A DNA stretch of 64,000 nt from Hinthialibacter sp964556895 (GCA_964556895.1 CAZKYC010000002.1:62001-126000), one strand, 5' to 3'. Shown: positions 10,505 through 18,880, counted from the stretch's first letter. Made by a program: numbers and translations. The notes: generated by a model not told the origin, from the sequence alone.

Positions 10505-11878
10505 CTACGAAAACAATTCATCAATTGGTTTGACGCCAAAATCGACCACCGGGAAGATTCGCCCGCCCGGCGCGGTCAACACATGCTCTAAATCAACGCC
10601 TAGGCTGTGATACACCGAGGCCACCACTTCGGCTGGCGTGGTAGGCCGATCAACCGGGGCCGCGCCGATCTTGTCGGTCGCGCCGATCACCTGCCCGCCC
10701 TGGACGCCGCCGCCCGCGAACAGAATCGACCAGCATTGCGGCCAGTGGTCGCGCCCGCCCGCCGGGTTAATCTTGGGCGTGCGGCCAAATTCGCCCATCG
10801 CCACCACCATGGTGTCGTCTAACATGCCGCGGTCAGTGAGGTCTTGAAGCAGGGCGCTATAGCCGTGGTCAAACATGGGGCCAACCAGGTCTTGGTAACA
10901 ATCGATCGGGCTGAACGGCGCCGAGCCATGAATGTCCCAGGTGATTTCGTTAAACACCGTTTCAAACATATTGACCGTGACAAACCTCACTCCGCGCTCA
11001 ATCAGGCGGCGCGCCAACAAACAGCCCTGGCCAAACTTGTTACGTCCATAGCGGTCGCGCATGTTGTCTGGCTCTTTGCTGAGATCAAACGCCTCGCGCG
11101 CTTCGGGCGACGAGACCATGCGATATGCGGTGTCAAAGGTGCTATCCAACAACTTGGCGTTTTCGTTCTTTTCGAGGTGTGAGATCGACTGGTCGACCGC
11201 CTGGCGCAACGAACGCCGTCGCTCAAGTCGCACCGCCGAAATATAATCAGGCGGCAACAAGTCAGGCACCTGAAAGTTTTCATCCGCCGGGTTGGCGTTG
11301 ACGATAAACGGGTCGTGTTCTTTACCGAGAAAACCCGCATTCTGGCCGTGGGGCATGTTTCCGCCGGTCGGCCCAATCGGGCGCGGCACGATCACATGAG
11401 CGGGCAGGTTATTGCGCGTCCCTTTGAGATAACCATAGACACAACCCGCGTGAGGCTGTTCTAGGCCATTCAAGAACAAGCGCCCGGTCTGCATCATCTG
11501 GTGGCCCGTGTCATGAACCCCCGCCGCCTGGTGATACATCGAACGCACAATAGCAAACTTGTCGGCGACCTTGGCGACGTTGGGGAAAATTTCAGATATC
11601 TGGAAATCGGCGTTGGTGTTGATAGGTTTGTATGGCCCGCGAATCTCGGCGGGCGCGTCGGGCTTCATGTCGAAAGTGTCAAGCTGGCTAGGCCCGCCCA
11701 CCAAAAAGAGAAAGATACAATTGCGGTCTTTTTGGACGTCGACCGCGCCCGCCTCTTTGGCGGAAACATATTGGGGCAAACCCAGCCCCATCATGGTCAA
11801 TGCGCCCGCATGAACAAAGTCGCGCCGTGACATCCCGTCGCAAAATTCGACCGCCTTCTCCGCATCAATTCGCAACAT
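10505..11878 (-). CDS. DUF1501 family Tat-exported protein, first gene of operon
   Basis: 457 residues. The start chosen is the ATG at 11878 (MLRIDAEKAVEFCDGMSRRD), because GGGGAGAA lies about 5 bases upstream; the reading frame extends 10 codons further to a TTG with no ribosome site. A twin-arginine motif (SRRDFVHAG) and hydrophobic stretch (ALTMMGLGLPQYVSA) mark Tat export. DUF1501 blocks include FLFLVGGPSQLDTFDMKPDA, GVHDTGHQMMQTGRLF, RYGRNKFGQGCLLARRLIERG, the MGEFGRTPKINPAGGRDHWP metal-site-like block, and a C-terminal TPAEVVASVYHSLGVD. Full-length for the family. As first gene of the minus-strand operon it is preceded by a possible promoter at 11954-11983 and by a 76-nt interspersed repeat. 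Confidence 0.93.
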   Translation of the reverse strand: MLRIDAEKAVEFCDGMSRRDFVHAGALTMMGLGLPQYVSAKEAGAVDVQKDRNCIFLFLVGGPSQLDTFDMKPDAPAEIRGPYKPINTNADFQISEIFPNVAKVADKFAIVRSMYHQAAGVHDTGHQMMQTGRLFLNGLEQPHAGCVYGYLKGTRNNLPAHVIVPRPIGPTGGNMPHGQNAGFLGKEHDPFIVNANPADENFQVPDLLPPDYISAVRLERRRSLRQAVDQSISHLEKNENAKLLDSTFDTAYRMVSSPEAREAFDLSKEPDNMRDRYGRNKFGQGCLLARRLIERGVRFVTVNMFETVFNEITWDIHGSAPFSPIDCYQDLVGPMFDHGYSALLQDLTDRGMLDDTMVVAMGEFGRTPKINPAGGRDHWPQCWSILFAGGGVQGGQVIGATDKIGAAPVDRPTTPAEVVASVYHSLGVDLEHVLTAPGGRIFPVVDFGVKPIDELFS

Positions 11879-11953
11879 CGGAGTTCTCCCCGGTGGTATG
11901 ATGGTCAATACAAAACAGTAAAAATCCTACAAACCAATAAACATGACTGAATA

Positions 11954-11983
11954 AGTATAAATTAAACAGGAACTCAATCACAA
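11954..11983 (-). promoter_or_regulatory. Possible sigma70-type promoter of the DUF1501/DUF1549 operon
   Basis: On the minus strand TTGTGA and TATACT are separated by 18 bases, about 75 bases upstream of the ATG at 11878, in an A/T-rich stretch. Based on consensus match only. Confidence 0.35.
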
Positions 11984-12048
11984 TACAAGGGCGTTTTGAG
12001 AGAATTCGATGGAGGAGGCGTAGCGCGCTACGCCCAAAATAATGATTT

Positions 12049-12233
12049 AAGACACCATCTCAATAACTGAGTTTACGAAAGGGCGAAGAACGTTTCAATT
12101 CATTACCAAGCCCTATTTGGCATGGGTGCAACTTTGAGAGCGCCTGTGCCATTAAGCGGCGCGGCGCCGAAGCGAGCAGGGTTGTACCCATGCCTATAAA
12201 TGTGATCGATATAACGTTTTGAGATGGCGTCTT
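12049..12233. repeat. MITE-like element: outer 15-nt inverted repeats around a 76-nt core
   Basis: aagacaccatctcaa at 12049-12063 is repeated in inverted form with one mismatch at 12219-12233. The interval contains the 76-nt core repeat at 12119-12194. No open reading frame lies inside. The partial conservation of the left flank (agacac-atctcaa, then tatttggcatgggt) at 40255-40300 shows that sequence outside the core belongs to the element in at least one other copy. Confidence 0.6.
12119..12194 (+). repeat. 76-nt interspersed inverted-repeat element, copy 1
   Basis: Begins ggcatgggtgcaact and ends with the inverted form gttgtacccatgcc; the interior reads gagagcgcctgtgcc ... gaagcgagca. Same orientation as copies at 31538 and 58666. 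All seven copies share about 18-base terminal inverted repeats and an asymmetric interior. Confidence 0.85.
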
Positions 12234-12264
12234 AACTGAGGAGTTGTTTAGAAAGACAAGTAGA

Positions 12265-13638
12265 TTAGGCTTCGATTTTTATGGTTTGCTTACACGAGTT
12301 GCATTTCACCGAATCACCCTCAAACAACGGGCTGAGTTGAATCGTCCCGCCGCATTGACAGCGAAACGATTCCCAGCCCTGGCTCGTAGGGCGGTAAGAC
12401 TGAGATTGTGACGACTTCTGGCTTTTCGCGGCGGGAAGGTTATGCCCTGTTCCGCAGCGGGGGCAGGATACTTGGTCTTTTTTATATTCGGGTGGGATTT
12501 TAATGTTCATTCCACACGAACACACGATGGGCAGGAACCCTTCAACGCGGCCAAACAGGTCATTGATTTCGCGAATCTGTTCCAGGCCTTTTTTCTTTGA
12601 TTTAGAACTCGCTTCGCGAATCGGCGTCTCCTTCGCTTCGCGAAGGGTTTGCTGGCCGATGCAGTTTCGCGACGTCCCGAGCGACTCTTTGTAAGCGCGT
12701 TCATATTCTATCAACCCGGCGCCCGCCATGGATTGCAGTATATCAATTCGTTTTTGGGTCGGCGGGTGGGTCGAAAACAGGCCGGCCGCCGCCGAATGGG
12801 CCTGCATGGGGTTGATGATATACATCGGCGCGATGGTTCGGTTTACCTTTTTCGGCGAACCCGCCCGCCCCGAGATTTTTTGCAGGGCAGAGGCTAGCCC
12901 ATTTGGATAGCGGGTAAACAACGCCCCCGATGCGTCAGCGAGATACTCGCGTTGGCGCGAACAGGCGAAATACAACATCTGGGCGACCAACGGCGCCAAA
13001 ATCGCCAACACCAGCGCCGCCAACATAAACACTACCTGGGCGCCGCCGTCATTGTTTGACCGCGACCGCCGCCGTCCGCCCGTCATTGACCCATACCACA
13101 GCGAACGAAGAAACAGGTCCGAGATCATGATGATGCTGCCCATCATCACCGCCGCCAGGGTCATAAATTTGATATCGAGGTTTTTGATGTGGCCGATTTC
13201 GTGGGCGATGACGCCCTGCAATTCATCGCGGTTGAGTTTCTTCAACAAGCCAGACGTTACCGCGACCGCCGCCTTCTCAGGCCGCCGACCCACCGCAAAC
13301 GCATTCAGCATGTCGGTGTTCATAATGTAAATGGCGGGCATCTTGCCTAGCCCCGATGCGATGGTCATTTCTTCGACCACGTTCCAGAGTTGGGGGGCCT
13401 CAAATTTTTCCTTGATGCGCACAGCCCCGCTGGCGCTGAGCAAGATCGAGTCGCCTTGAAACGTGGCGATGAGATACAACAAAAACCATAACCCCAGCGC
13501 GCCGACCGCGCCCGCCGCTCCGCCCGCCTGGGGATCAACCGTCAAGCCGATGACCGCGCCCAACACGACCAAGACCACCCCCATCATGATGATGAGCACG
13601 GTCGAACGGCGTCTGTTGCTGCGAATCGCTTCCCACAT
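12265..13638 (-). CDS. M48 family membrane metallopeptidase (HtpX-like) with C-terminal zinc ribbons
   Basis: 457 residues from the ATG at 13638 (MWEAIRSNRRRSTVL); a TTG six codons upstream is possible but HtpX-like proteins normally begin with this MWE motif. Two transmembrane segments near residues 14-60, the zinc-binding HEIGH at 146-150, two further hydrophobic segments (about 160-220), and the third ligand region CSRQREYLADASGA. Beyond the peptidase (after about 300) the protein carries two zinc-ribbon modules: CSCGMNIKIPPEY...CPRCGTGH and CQCGGTIQLSPLF...CNSCKQTIKIEA. The ribbons are absent from classical HtpX and may sense or bind partner proteins. LemA and a zinc-ribbon protein gene lie just upstream on the same strand; LemA-M48 pairing is a recurrent arrangement. 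Probable role: quality control of inner-membrane proteins. Confidence 0.92.
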   Translation of the reverse strand: MWEAIRSNRRRSTVLIIMMGVVLVVLGAVIGLTVDPQAGGAAGAVGALGLWFLLYLIATFQGDSILLSASGAVRIKEKFEAPQLWNVVEEMTIASGLGKMPAIYIMNTDMLNAFAVGRRPEKAAVAVTSGLLKKLNRDELQGVIAHEIGHIKNLDIKFMTLAAVMMGSIIMISDLFLRSLWYGSMTGGRRRSRSNNDGGAQVVFMLAALVLAILAPLVAQMLYFACSRQREYLADASGALFTRYPNGLASALQKISGRAGSPKKVNRTIAPMYIINPMQAHSAAAGLFSTHPPTQKRIDILQSMAGAGLIEYERAYKESLGTSRNCIGQQTLREAKETPIREASSKSKKKGLEQIREINDLFGRVEGFLPIVCSCGMNIKIPPEYKKDQVSCPRCGTGHNLPAAKSQKSSQSQSYRPTSQGWESFRCQCGGTIQLSPLFEGDSVKCNSCKQTIKIEA

Positions 13639-13793
13639 ATGGTTTGAGTCACCCAATTTGTGATGAAATACTATGGGACGGTCTGTCCTGGTGAGCCGTG
13701 ATTATTCGTTCACGCTTCAAATCTGACTGGCTTGCCTGGAGACTCGCCCTCCCCAGGTTTAATCAATGTCCTACATCAGTGTAAGCGATCAAT

Positions 13794-14384
13794 CTAAAAC
13801 TTCACTTGAGGCGCTTCTCTCTCGGTCGCGTCTTCAATTTCAAAGAACGGCTCTTCGCCAAAGTGAAACAGACCCGCGACGATGTTCGTCGGGATGCTCT
13901 GAATCTTGGTGTTGTATTTCATCACCGTATCGTTATAAAACTGGCGGGCGAAGCCGAGTTTGTTTTCGGTCGAGGTCAGTTCTTCCTGCAGCGCCAGAAA
14001 ATTCTGATTGGCTTTGAGGTCGGGGTAATTTTCAACCAAGAGCATCATGCGCCCCAGCGCGCCTGACAACATCGACTCGGCCTGAATCTGGTCTTGAGGC
14101 GTATTGGCGCTCACCGCCTGAGACCGCGCCTGGACAACTTCCTCAAAGGTCGACTTCTCATGCCCGGCGTAGCCCTTCACGGTTTCGACCAGGTTGGGGA
14201 TCAAATCGTGACGGCGCTTGAGTTGAACGTCGATCTGCGCCCAGGCGTTTTTGACTTCGTTCAAGAGGCGAATCAGCCCGTTGTAGGCGCCGATAAACCA
14301 CAACAGTAGGCCAACCAAAAGGCCAAAGACAGCCAGAACGATCACTCCAATAACCGTTAATACACCACCAGCGAGAAGAGTCAT
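13794..14384 (-). CDS. lemA: LemA family membrane protein
   Basis: 196 residues, typical family length. One N-terminal transmembrane helix (residues 3-32) followed by a helical-bundle domain with family signatures YNGLIRLLNEVKNAWAQIDV, LKRRHDLIPNLVETVKGYA, YPDLKANQNFLALQEELTST and FNDTVMKYNT-like (RQFYNDTVMKYNTKI). Start ATG at 14384 is supported by AAGGAG 8 bases upstream. It sits 13 bases behind the zinc-ribbon gene and 155 bases before the HtpX-like protease, probably one transcription unit. The molecular role of LemA proteins is not well defined; co-occurrence with M48 peptidases suggests a membrane-stress function. Confidence 0.94.
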   Translation of the reverse strand: MTLLAGGVLTVIGVIVLAVFGLLVGLLLWFIGAYNGLIRLLNEVKNAWAQIDVQLKRRHDLIPNLVETVKGYAGHEKSTFEEVVQARSQAVSANTPQDQIQAESMLSGALGRMMLLVENYPDLKANQNFLALQEELTSTENKLGFARQFYNDTVMKYNTKIQSIPTNIVAGLFHFGEEPFFEIEDATEREAPQVKF

Positions 14385-14397
14385 TCCAATCTCCTTT

Positions 14398-14793
14398 TCA
14401 TTCAGGCTTCAATTCGTTTTTGTATAGATCGGCGAAAAAGCGGGCGATGCGCCCGAGTTCCTGGTCATCGTCTTGAAACGACTTGACCACTCGAACCACC
14501 TCGCCCTGGTCAAACCACAGCCCGTGTTGGTTGGGGCAGCGATCCATCTCAACCTCGCCGAGTTTGACCGCGTCCATCTTCCAGTTGCATCGCGGGCAGC
14601 GCCGATCGCACTTGCGCTCGCGCTTAGCGTGAAGCAACGGCTCGCGCAACCCAGCGTTTTCGACATCGCCGTGTTCGCACAACCGTTCGAGCTCGCCGCT
14701 ATCGAGCCATGTTCCCTTACACGACAGGCAATGGTCGATCTCGACGCCTTCCAGTTCCAACACGATCATCGCTTCGCCGCAATGTGGACACAT
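14398..14793 (-). CDS. Zinc-ribbon (zf-TFIIB type) small protein, two modules
   Basis: 131 residues built of two zf-TFIIB modules. The first is complete: CPHC at residues 2-5, then HCLSCKGTWLDSGELERL. The second has CPRCNWKMDAVKL but its second half reads RCPNQHGLWFDQGEVVRVV, where the expected last cysteine is replaced by histidine (CxxxH), so it may still bind zinc. A charged helical tail follows. Soluble, no signal. First gene of the cluster with lemA (13 bases) and the M48 protease, whose own C-terminal ribbons it resembles in kind. Function is inferred only as metal-binding or protein-interaction. Confidence 0.82.
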   Translation of the reverse strand: MCPHCGEAMIVLELEGVEIDHCLSCKGTWLDSGELERLCEHGDVENAGLREPLLHAKRERKCDRRCPRCNWKMDAVKLGEVEMDRCPNQHGLWFDQGEVVRVVKSFQDDDQELGRIARFFADLYKNELKPE

Positions 14794-14834
14794 ATCTTAT
14801 AGTACGCCCGAATGAGGATTTTATTTCGTTTTTC

Positions 14835-15830
14835 CTATTTCATCGCGTGGTCGCTGGGTTTAAGCCCTGGCTTGAAATTCTTGAAGCCGATCTCGGTCGG
14901 ATTGTAGTCACCCACCAGGTCAACCTTGGCGCGCGCCGGGACCTGGTCATCCATCTCAAGTCCCCACAAGACCGCGTTAAACACCAGGCGGCGGAAGCCC
15001 TCGCTCAAAAAGTCGCCGCCATGCCCCATGGTGGTGGTAAACACGCGAGAAGTTTTACCCTGGTTGCCTTTATAGGATTTCGTCCAAGCGACAGGCACGA
15101 GGTCTTTATCTTCATTAGGCTTGTCATCCGGGTTCATGCCCACCAACACCTGCCCCATGATGATGGGTTTGCTGTCGCCAGTGAGCGTAGTGAGGCCATA
15201 TACATCTGACGGCCCCCAAATGTCTTCACACCCGCGAACGATGGGGTGGTCTTCCATGCCTTCGGCGACCAAGCCGCGCGTACTCTCTTTTTTATGGACG
15301 CCATAGTGGTTGATCCAGGTTTCGCCCAACACCTGGCGGCCAAACCCGCCCTGCCAGTCTTTGCTTTTCCAGCCCCAGGAGGCGTAGGCGCTAGACGGGT
15401 CAGCGAAATGAAACGCATGCGTCGAAGTGCGCAGCGCGAGAATGGGCTTTCCCGAGTTGAGGTAGTTATCAATATGCTTCATCTGTTCCAACGGCAACCC
15501 GCGAAAGCGAGTGAACAAAATCATCAAGTCAGCGTTGGCGAGTTTTTCCAACCCGGGAATGTTGTCCTGCTGGTCGGGTTTGATGGTCCCGTCTTGGGGG
15601 TTGACGGCGAACAACACGTCGACGTCAAAACCATGATGCGTGGCGAGAATCTTGCCGAACTGCGGCATCGACTCTTCGGAGCGGTACTCATCATCGCCAG
15701 TGACGATGACGATGTACTTGCCCTTACCGATCCCTTCGCCGCCTGTATAACTCACCCAATCCGCCGCGAGAGCGGATGACGTAATCATTGCGACCGACGC
15801 GAAAACAGATATCACTTTGTGAAGTTGCAT
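14835..15830 (-). CDS. Secreted ThuA-like domain protein
   Basis: 331 residues with signal peptide (MQLHKVISVFASVAMITSSA, cleavage after ALA). The body matches the ThuA-like, glutamine-amidotransferase-like fold: YIVIVTGDDEYRSEESMPQF near the N-terminus, ADLMILFTRFRGLPLEQMKH, SGKPILALRTSTHAFHF, and HPIVRGCEDIWGPSDVYGL, then FTTTMGHGGDFLSEGFRRLV with LWGLE near the end. ThuA proteins are linked to sugar utilisation (trehalose), but secreted planctomycete-type versions have no assigned reaction. ATG at 15830 has a strong ribosome site (GGAGGACATCC). It is followed by a short gap from the divergently unrelated CRTAC1-like gene upstream on the same strand (76 bases), so co-transcription is possible. 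Confidence 0.88.
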   Translation of the reverse strand: MQLHKVISVFASVAMITSSALAADWVSYTGGEGIGKGKYIVIVTGDDEYRSEESMPQFGKILATHHGFDVDVLFAVNPQDGTIKPDQQDNIPGLEKLANADLMILFTRFRGLPLEQMKHIDNYLNSGKPILALRTSTHAFHFADPSSAYASWGWKSKDWQGGFGRQVLGETWINHYGVHKKESTRGLVAEGMEDHPIVRGCEDIWGPSDVYGLTTLTGDSKPIIMGQVLVGMNPDDKPNEDKDLVPVAWTKSYKGNQGKTSRVFTTTMGHGGDFLSEGFRRLVFNAVLWGLEMDDQVPARAKVDLVGDYNPTEIGFKNFKPGLKPSDHAMK

Positions 15831-15906
15831 GGATGTCCTCCAATGATTTGATAGCCTGGAAATTCACTGATAACCAGCATAGCAAATGGCGAAGCAACCG
15901 CCCAGT

Positions 15907-17586
15907 CTACAGTTCCGTTAGTTCGCCATTTTCTTTGATGAGGTAAAAATGGTTGGGGTTCAGGTTTTTGTGGGTTTGTTCGCCCCCGCCGGGCCAGATG
16001 ATTGTGATCTGGTTGATGGTTTCAGCCTCGCCTAAGCCAAAATGCAGCCGGTTGTCGTAGTGGCTCTGGTAACTGCTGCCGGCGCGTACTTCTTTGTATT
16101 GGGTTTTGTCGCCGACTTGAACCGTCACCCGCGCCCCAATCGCATCGCGGTTGCTAGTGGTTCCCTGTAATTTCAAGTTGACCCAGGCGTGAACGTTAGC
16201 GCGAACATTTTCTAACACGAGGGCGCGGTCGCGCGAGTTGCTGGTGATGAGATCAAGATCGCCGTCGTTATCGAGGTCGGCGTAAACGCCGCCGCGGGTG
16301 GAGAGTTCGAGCGCAAAGCCCGGCCCAGCAGAGCCAGACACATCGGTGAATTTTCCCTCATTGTTCTCAAATAACTGGTCGCGGCTTTTGTAATCAATCG
16401 CCGGCTCAAGGTCTTCTATGTTGACTTGAAGGTGGCCGTGAGCAATGTAGAGGTCGTTATCGGCGTCGTTGTCATAGTCAAAAAACAGCGCCGCCCAGCT
16501 GACGTTTTCCATACTGCCTTCGAGAATGCCCGCCGGGATGGTGACGTCCCGAAAGGCGCCGTCGCCCATATTGCGGTAGAGTGTGTTTGACTGGCGCTGG
16601 TAACTGGTGACAATGATGTCCTGCCAGCCGTCGCCGTCAAAATCGCCCCAGTCGCACCCCATGCTGCCTTGTTCGCGCCCGTGTTGGTCATAGGCGACCC
16701 CGGTGAACATGCCCAGTTCTTCAAATGCGCCAGCGCCGTCGTTGGTCCACAAAAAGTTGGCCGACACATCATTCGCAATATAAATGTCGGTGTCGCCGTC
16801 TTGGTCATAGTCGGCGGCGGCGGCGCCCATGCCCCGCCCTTCAAAGTCTTCGATGCCTGATTCGTTGCTGACGTTGCGAAACGTCCCGTCGCCGTTGTTG
16901 AAATACATGCTTGAGAGTTGGGGCGGGTAGACGTTTTCAAACGTGCTGGGGTCGCAGTAAAGCCGAACCCCCAAACGGGTGCATTTTTCTTCTTGATCAG
17001 TAGGGCAATGAATGTAGTTCGCCACAAATAGATCCAGCCAACCATCGTTATTGAAATCGGCGAAGACTGCGCCTGCGCCCGCCCGTGGGTCGCCCAGACC
17101 GGCTTGTCGGGTGGTGTCAGTAAATGTACCGTCGCCGTTATTGCGCAGCAACACATCTTCTTCAAAATTTGAGACAAAGATATCTTGGTCGCCGTCGTTG
17201 TCGTAATCGGCCATAGCGCAGCCCATGCCGTAGCCTGGGTCGCCCGCGCCGGATTCTTCGGTCACATCGGTAAAGCGCAGGCCGCCGTCATTGCGATAGA
17301 GGCGATTAACCGGGGGCGTATCAAATGTCTTTCCCGGCAAGGCGGCGCCGTTGACGAAATACAAATCGATGTCGCCGTCATTGTCATAATCAAAGGCGCC
17401 CAACCCGGCGGTTACGGTTTCGATTAAGAAATATCGCCCGCTTGAGCCGTCGGTGTGAACGAAGTCGACGCCTGACTCTTGGGTCACGTCATAAAACCCG
17501 TCAGGCCGTTCGTCACAAAAAGAAACGCCTGTGTTGAATGATAAAACAGCCAAAAAGAAAATGGCAATCAAACTCTTACAATCCAT
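15907..17586 (-). CDS. Secreted CRTAC1/ASPIC family FG-GAP (VCBS) repeat protein
   Basis: 559 residues with signal peptide (to about residue 24). Seven or eight FG-GAP/VCBS repeats with calcium-binding loops of the form D-x-D-x-D-G-D-x-D (YDNDGDIDLYFVNG, ADYDNDGDQDIFVSN, ADFNNDGWLDLFVAN, DYDQDGDTDIYIAND, DFDGDGWQDIIVTS, DLDNDGDLDLITSN) make an integrin-like propeller up to about residue 450. The C-terminal 90 residues are an ASPIC/UnbV domain (RDAIGARVTVQVGDKTQY, GSSYQSHYDNRLHFGLG, ITIIWPGGGEQ). Start ATG at 17586 has GGGGAAGATC upstream. Family members are secreted adhesion- or carbohydrate-related proteins; a precise role cannot be given. Confidence 0.92.
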   Translation of the reverse strand: MDCKSLIAIFFLAVLSFNTGVSFCDERPDGFYDVTQESGVDFVHTDGSSGRYFLIETVTAGLGAFDYDNDGDIDLYFVNGAALPGKTFDTPPVNRLYRNDGGLRFTDVTEESGAGDPGYGMGCAMADYDNDGDQDIFVSNFEEDVLLRNNGDGTFTDTTRQAGLGDPRAGAGAVFADFNNDGWLDLFVANYIHCPTDQEEKCTRLGVRLYCDPSTFENVYPPQLSSMYFNNGDGTFRNVSNESGIEDFEGRGMGAAAADYDQDGDTDIYIANDVSANFLWTNDGAGAFEELGMFTGVAYDQHGREQGSMGCDWGDFDGDGWQDIIVTSYQRQSNTLYRNMGDGAFRDVTIPAGILEGSMENVSWAALFFDYDNDADNDLYIAHGHLQVNIEDLEPAIDYKSRDQLFENNEGKFTDVSGSAGPGFALELSTRGGVYADLDNDGDLDLITSNSRDRALVLENVRANVHAWVNLKLQGTTSNRDAIGARVTVQVGDKTQYKEVRAGSSYQSHYDNRLHFGLGEAETINQITIIWPGGGEQTHKNLNPNHFYLIKENGELTEL

Positions 17587-17821
17587 GATCTTCCCCAGTC
17601 AAAAAAAAAGTAAATAAAAGCGTATACTGCCTGAGAATCAATGTGTCAAATCAAGTTTACCACAAAACACTTTTTTGAAAATTTGGCATCGCACCATGCG
17701 AGCGATACAGTATGCGGGAATGGGATCCCCGTTTTATATTGAATCACTTATATCACTGCTGGTTCTTATGCTCAGTAGATAATACTCAACAAAAACAAAG
17801 TGGAAACAGGAGATCGTTAGA

Positions 17822-18739
17822 ATGAAAAACATTGCAATTGCGATGATGCTGTGCCTAATTGTGTTTACTCCGTTAGATTTAAGCGCTTCTGAAAGCGCCT
17901 CACATTCAGTCAAAGCGATGAAATCCTCAACAATTGGCTTAGACGGCAACTGTCCGGTCTGTCTGATCAAGATGGACAAAGTCGTCAAAGGCGACCCGAA
18001 GTTTTCATCAACCTACGACGGCGTCACCTATTTCTTTCCTGGTGAAAAACAAAAGAAGATGTTTGACGCCGACCCCGCCGCATTCGTACCTGCGTTAGGC
18101 GGCGACTGTACTGTCTGTAAAATCGAGATGGGAAAAGCGGTGCCGGGCAAAGCCGAATTTTCTGTATTGCATGACGGGCGCTTGTTTTTGTTCCCGGGCG
18201 AAAAGCAAATGAAAATGTTTGAGGCGGCCCCGGCCAAATACGCCAATGCCGACCTGGCGCTCGGCGGCGATTGCGCTGTGTGTCTGGTCAAAAAGCATGA
18301 GCAGGTCAAAGGAAGCGAGAAGTTCACGTCCTATTACGACGGTATGCGCTACCAGTTCCCAGGCAAAATGCAGAAAGAGATGTTTGACAAAAACCCCACC
18401 GCGTTTGTCCCCGCTATGGGCGGAAACTGCACGGTGTGCAAAGTCGAAATGGGAAAAGACGTCAAAGGCAAACCAGAGTTTTTCATTGTGCATGAAGGCC
18501 GTTTATATCTGTTCCCCGGTGAGGAACAAATGAAGATGTTTAGCGCCAACCGCGCCAAATACGCCAACGCTGACCTGGCGATGAGTGGACACTGCACAGT
18601 CTGTAAAGCCGAAATGGGCAAAGACGTTAAAGGCAAGAAAGAATTTTCGGTTGACTATAATGGCAAGCGATATTTGTTCCCTAGCCAAAAACAACTGGAT
18701 ATGTTCACCGCCAATCCTGAAAAATACGCAGAAAAATAA
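17822..18739 (+). CDS. Secreted protein of five YHS-like CxxC repeats
   Basis: 305 residues: signal peptide (to about residue 24), a short linker, then five tandem repeats. Each begins with a CxVC pair (C44/C47, C96/C99, C151/C154, C203/C206, C258/C261), continues with a K-rich turn, an [EK]F-x-x-x-[YH][DEN]G-x-x-[YF]-x-FP segment and a Q-x-x-MF helix, and ends near PxxF/KY. This resembles the YHS domain (metal-binding CPV...YKGKTYYFC), but the second cysteine cluster is replaced by FPG/FPS. Spacings alternate 52, 55, 52, 55, so the basic unit is a 107-residue pair: repeats 1 and 3 end FVPA, repeats 2 and 4 end KYANADLA. Strong ribosome site (aggagatcgttaga). Stands alone, followed by a terminator. 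Metal or heme binding is inference; the function is unknown. Confidence 0.85.
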   Translation: MKNIAIAMMLCLIVFTPLDLSASESASHSVKAMKSSTIGLDGNCPVCLIKMDKVVKGDPKFSSTYDGVTYFFPGEKQKKMFDADPAAFVPALGGDCTVCKIEMGKAVPGKAEFSVLHDGRLFLFPGEKQMKMFEAAPAKYANADLALGGDCAVCLVKKHEQVKGSEKFTSYYDGMRYQFPGKMQKEMFDKNPTAFVPAMGGNCTVCKVEMGKDVKGKPEFFIVHEGRLYLFPGEEQMKMFSANRAKYANADLAMSGHCTVCKAEMGKDVKGKKEFSVDYNGKRYLFPSQKQLDMFTANPEKYAEK

Positions 18740-18766
18740 GTCTTCGTGTAAACCCGTCCATCCAAC

Positions 18767-18798
18767 AACGGCGCGCTCATTTGGGCGCGCCGTTTGTT
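18767..18798 (+). terminator. Rho-independent terminator after the YHS-like repeat gene
   Basis: Ten-base perfect stem aacggcgcgc / gcgcgccgtt with an 8-base loop, followed by a short T-rich tail (tgtt), 28 bases after the stop codon at 18739. Confidence 0.6.
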
Positions 18799-18880
18799 CG
18801 TACAAGACATCTGTAAACCTATGATTCTGCTCTAGAATGGCGCCCTGTCACTCATTTGACGCAGCATAAGAAAAATTTCC

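Larger units (their letters stand above)
11879..12264. other. Intergenic region with repeat element and palindrome
   Basis: 386 bases between the M48 protease stop and the DUF1501 operon. It holds a possible minus-strand promoter (11954-11983), a perfect 18-base palindrome at 12017-12034 (ggcgtagcgcgctacgcc), and the interspersed repeat element at 12049-12233. No coding sequence is visible. Confidence 0.7.

Noticed and set aside
12017..12034. Perfect 18-base palindrome as a terminator
   Set aside because: No T-tract on either strand; it could be a protein-binding site or part of a repeat, but there is no evidence to choose.
17680..17715. atcgcaccatgcgagcgat-like inverted sequence upstream of the YHS-like gene as another 76-nt element
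   Set aside because: Shares only short words with the repeat and lacks both arms.
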